Below, one piece after another: positions 42,921 through 44,337 of a DNA stretch of 44,337 nt. The notes under the pieces are model-generated. The model was not told the DNA's origin. It made no database searches and was given only the letters and a program-made list of their open reading frames with translations. The DNA lies in contig VXOE01000007.1 of the NCBI GenBank assembly GCA_009840225.1, positions 1 through 44,337 on the forward strand, in the 5' to 3' direction. Every line of letters begins with the position of its first letter. Position 1 is the first letter of the stretch. The position numbers and the translations under genes were made by a program. This stretch comes from Caldilineaceae bacterium SB0662_bin_25. GTDB lineage: Bacteria; Chloroflexota; Anaerolineae; Caldilineales; Caldilineaceae.

Positions 42921-43715
42921 TCAGACGGCAACGGCTTCTTCGAACAGGGAGGGAAAGTGCCTGTAGGGATCGCCTGGATCGCGAAAGAGGATCTGCTGAC
43001 GAGGTGTCAGTTCGGCATCAGGCGGGGGCTGGACGCGCCGGGCCGTCCAGGCTACGTGTGAGATGCAGTACTTGTAGAGGAGGGCCCTGCGTTCGTGCTG
43101 CGCCTGCCAGGCGGCGGTGCCATGGGTCAGGGCCTCGGTGAAGAGGATGGCCGAGCCGGCGGGTGCTTCGGGGATGATGACGCTGGGAGAGTCTTCGGGG
43201 GCTTCGTCGATCTGTTGGGGGAGCTTGTAGTTGCTTTTGTGGCTGCCGGGAATGCAGCAGAAGCCGCCCTTTCCCGGTCCGGTGTCGGTGAGGCACCAGG
43301 TTACGACAACGAAACCGTTGTATATCTGGTCGTCACGGAATGGGACGTATTCGCCTGGGTTTGCGCCTGTTGTTGGGGAGGTGGCTCCGTAGTCGGCATG
43401 GAGGCGTCCGCGGGGCATGCCTTCTTGCATGTACATGCCGTAGATTCTGTCGAGGCGGAAGCAGTCGCCGAGGCGAAAGCGCAGGATTGGCATGATTTGG
43501 TGGTGGTCCAGGAGATCGACGAAGGGCTGGCCCCATTCGAGGAATCCGGGGCCGTCGGGGGCGCTGCCGAAGCGTTGCGTTTGACCGGGGGCGGGGAGCT
43601 GTTGCGCGTCCAGGAGGCGGTTGAGGGTTTGGACTTCGGACGCGGTGAGGGCGTTTTCGATGACGAGGTAGCCCTGGACGTCGAAGAGGTATTGCAGGAG
43701 GTGGAGATCGTTCAT
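42921..43715 (-). CDS. Phytanoyl-CoA dioxygenase (PhyH) family protein
   Basis: A 264-residue Fe(II)/2-oxoglutarate oxygenase. The iron site is H106-A-D108 (GRLHADYGA) plus the distal His198 (ALTHGTAAWQ), with Arg209/Arg210. The GGFCCIPGSHKSNYKLP turn (about 150-166) closely resembles the one in the gene at 30790, so these two belong to one subfamily, but this one keeps the Asp ligand. ATG 43715 is chosen because the upstream extension of the open frame carries no family sequence. The ribosome-binding site AAAGG is weak. It is convergent with the other PhyH gene and may be its functional partner. The substrate is unknown. Confidence 0.92.
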   Translation of the reverse strand: MNDLHLLQYLFDVQGYLVIENALTASEVQTLNRLLDAQQLPAPGQTQRFGSAPDGPGFLEWGQPFVDLLDHHQIMPILRFRLGDCFRLDRIYGMYMQEGMPRGRLHADYGATSPTTGANPGEYVPFRDDQIYNGFVVVTWCLTDTGPGKGGFCCIPGSHKSNYKLPQQIDEAPEDSPSVIIPEAPAGSAILFTEALTHGTAAWQAQHERRALLYKYCISHVAWTARRVQPPPDAELTPRQQILFRDPGDPYRHFPSLFEEAVAV

Positions 43716-44337
43716 TTTGCGGCCTTTTTGTCCGGATGAAATTCGGGATCGGTTGGGGCTACCTCGTTGAACCCAACGATACATATCCTAAGACATGTCG
43801 AGGGTGAGCGCAACTGCACTGGGAAGGGGGGCGGGACAAGGTTGGGGAAGGTATGGGATCTGTTTAGAGGGACAGGGCAGGCGTGAGGCGTGGGCCTACG
43901 GGGTCGCTGAGGGGAAGAGGAAGACGACGGGTCCGCGCGTACGAGGGCAGGCACAAGGCCTGCCCCTACGGGACTGCTGAGGGGAAGTGTTAGACGACGG
44001 GTCCGCGCGTACGAGGGCAGGCACAAGGCCTGCCCCTACCGTAGGGGTTCAGGGGAGCGGGGAAGGCGACGGGTCCGCGCGTGCGAGGGCAGGCACAAGG
44101 CCTGCCCCTACCGTAGGGGTTCAGGGGGATGGGGAGGGCGACGGGTTTGCGCGTACGTGGGCGGGCACGAGGCCTGCCCCTACGGGGGCGCTGAGGAGAA
44201 GAGTTGGACGACGGGTCCGCGCGTGCGAGGGCAGGCACAAGGCCTGCCCCTACAGGGGGCGGTTCGGGGGCTGTGTCTTATTGTCATGTCGGTGACGCCG
44301 AGACGTTGAGGATTGTGGGTTGGGGGGTTGTGGGGGT
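43716..44337. other. Right-end non-coding region containing hairpin repeats
   Basis: No gene is supported here. Frames seen in it (about 43795-43980 and 43987-44295 on plus, 43712-44026 and 43990-44238 on minus) are translations of the repeat array and have a repetitive Gly/Ala/Pro/Arg composition. The array itself is listed separately. Confidence 0.6.
43873..44255. repeat. Tandem array of a ~70-72 bp unit with GGGCAGGC/GCCTGCCC hairpin
   Basis: Five full units and one degenerate unit at the left form a direct repeat with a period of 70-72 bases. Each holds a hairpin of 8-bp arms GGGCAGGC and GCCTGCCC around ACAAG, followed by CCTAC. Hairpins begin at 43945, 44015, 44087, 44159 and 44229, the fourth with a GGGCGGGC left arm and ACGAG loop. 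The inter-hairpin sequence (GACGACGGGTCCGCGCGT) is also conserved. This is intergenic REP-like repeat material. Similar GTAGGGGCAGGCC repeats occur dispersed in other bacterial genomes (from memory), and no cas genes are near. Confidence 0.85.

Noticed and set aside
43990-44238. Open frames within the right-end repeat (82 and 102 codons)
   Set aside because: They translate the repeat itself into repetitive Gly/Ala/Pro/Arg strings and lack ribosome-binding sites.
43873-44255. Considered as a CRISPR array because of regular spacing
   Set aside because: The whole 70-72 base unit, including the inter-hairpin part, is conserved, so there are no unique spacers, and no cas genes are nearby.

Overview
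The window looks like a high-GC bacterial chromosome segment, most likely from a Chloroflexota lineage related to Caldilineae. This is inferred from gene content, not proven. It combines LysW-type aminoadipate/glutamate biosynthesis genes (lysZ, lysJ), hisD-hisC, and many phytanoyl-CoA dioxygenase (PhyH), Gfo/Idh/MocA and sulfatase paralogues of the kind common in environmental or host-associated Chloroflexota. It also carries a tandem array of GGGCAGGC/GCCTGCCC hairpins. No rRNA, tRNA, CRISPR, phage or intact transposon was seen.

Layout. 1-3250: a formylglycine-type sulfatase, a strong terminator and a convergent MFS transporter. 3629-13340: a long plus-strand run of two tandem sulfatase-like paralogues with Thr at the nucleophile position, a sugar isomerase/epimerase, a PhyH oxygenase, three Gfo/Idh/MocA proteins, an orphan HicB-like protein, and a coupled DEDDh exonuclease-Nudix pair. 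13662-20742 (minus strand): trkA-like K+ channel regulator, hisD, hisC, a LuxR-type regulator, an HtrA-like protease without a signal peptide, and an ABC-2 ATPase/permease pair. 21027-29492 (plus strand): a DUF4432 epimerase-like protein, lysZ, lysJ, a VOC protein, thioredoxin reductase, murJ and an unrecognised membrane protein with a zincin motif. 29607-43715: a second catabolic/accessory region holding two Gfo/Idh proteins, four PhyH oxygenases, a SIMPL protein, a DUF1445 hydro-lyase, a Cys-nucleophile alpha/beta hydrolase, an enolase-superfamily dehydratase, a nucleotidyltransferase two-gene module and an M81 metallopeptidase. 43870-44255: the hairpin repeat array.

How the parts fit. Core metabolism (His, Lys/Arg, redox, lipid II flipping, K+) sits between two regions of small-molecule catabolism. 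Those regions repeat the same ingredients: desulfation or hydrolysis, sugar oxidation by Gfo/Idh enzymes, isomerisation or dehydration, and Fe(II)/2-oxoglutarate oxygenation. The only importer candidate is the MFS protein, and there is no SusCD or ABC sugar importer, so uptake must be encoded elsewhere. Substrates cannot be read from the sequence.

The most notable observations are the tandem sulfatase-like pair lacking the Cys/Ser nucleophile; two of five PhyH proteins lacking the carboxylate iron ligand; the membrane-anchored HEWVH...NE protein next to murJ; and the overlapping nucleotidyltransferase module.
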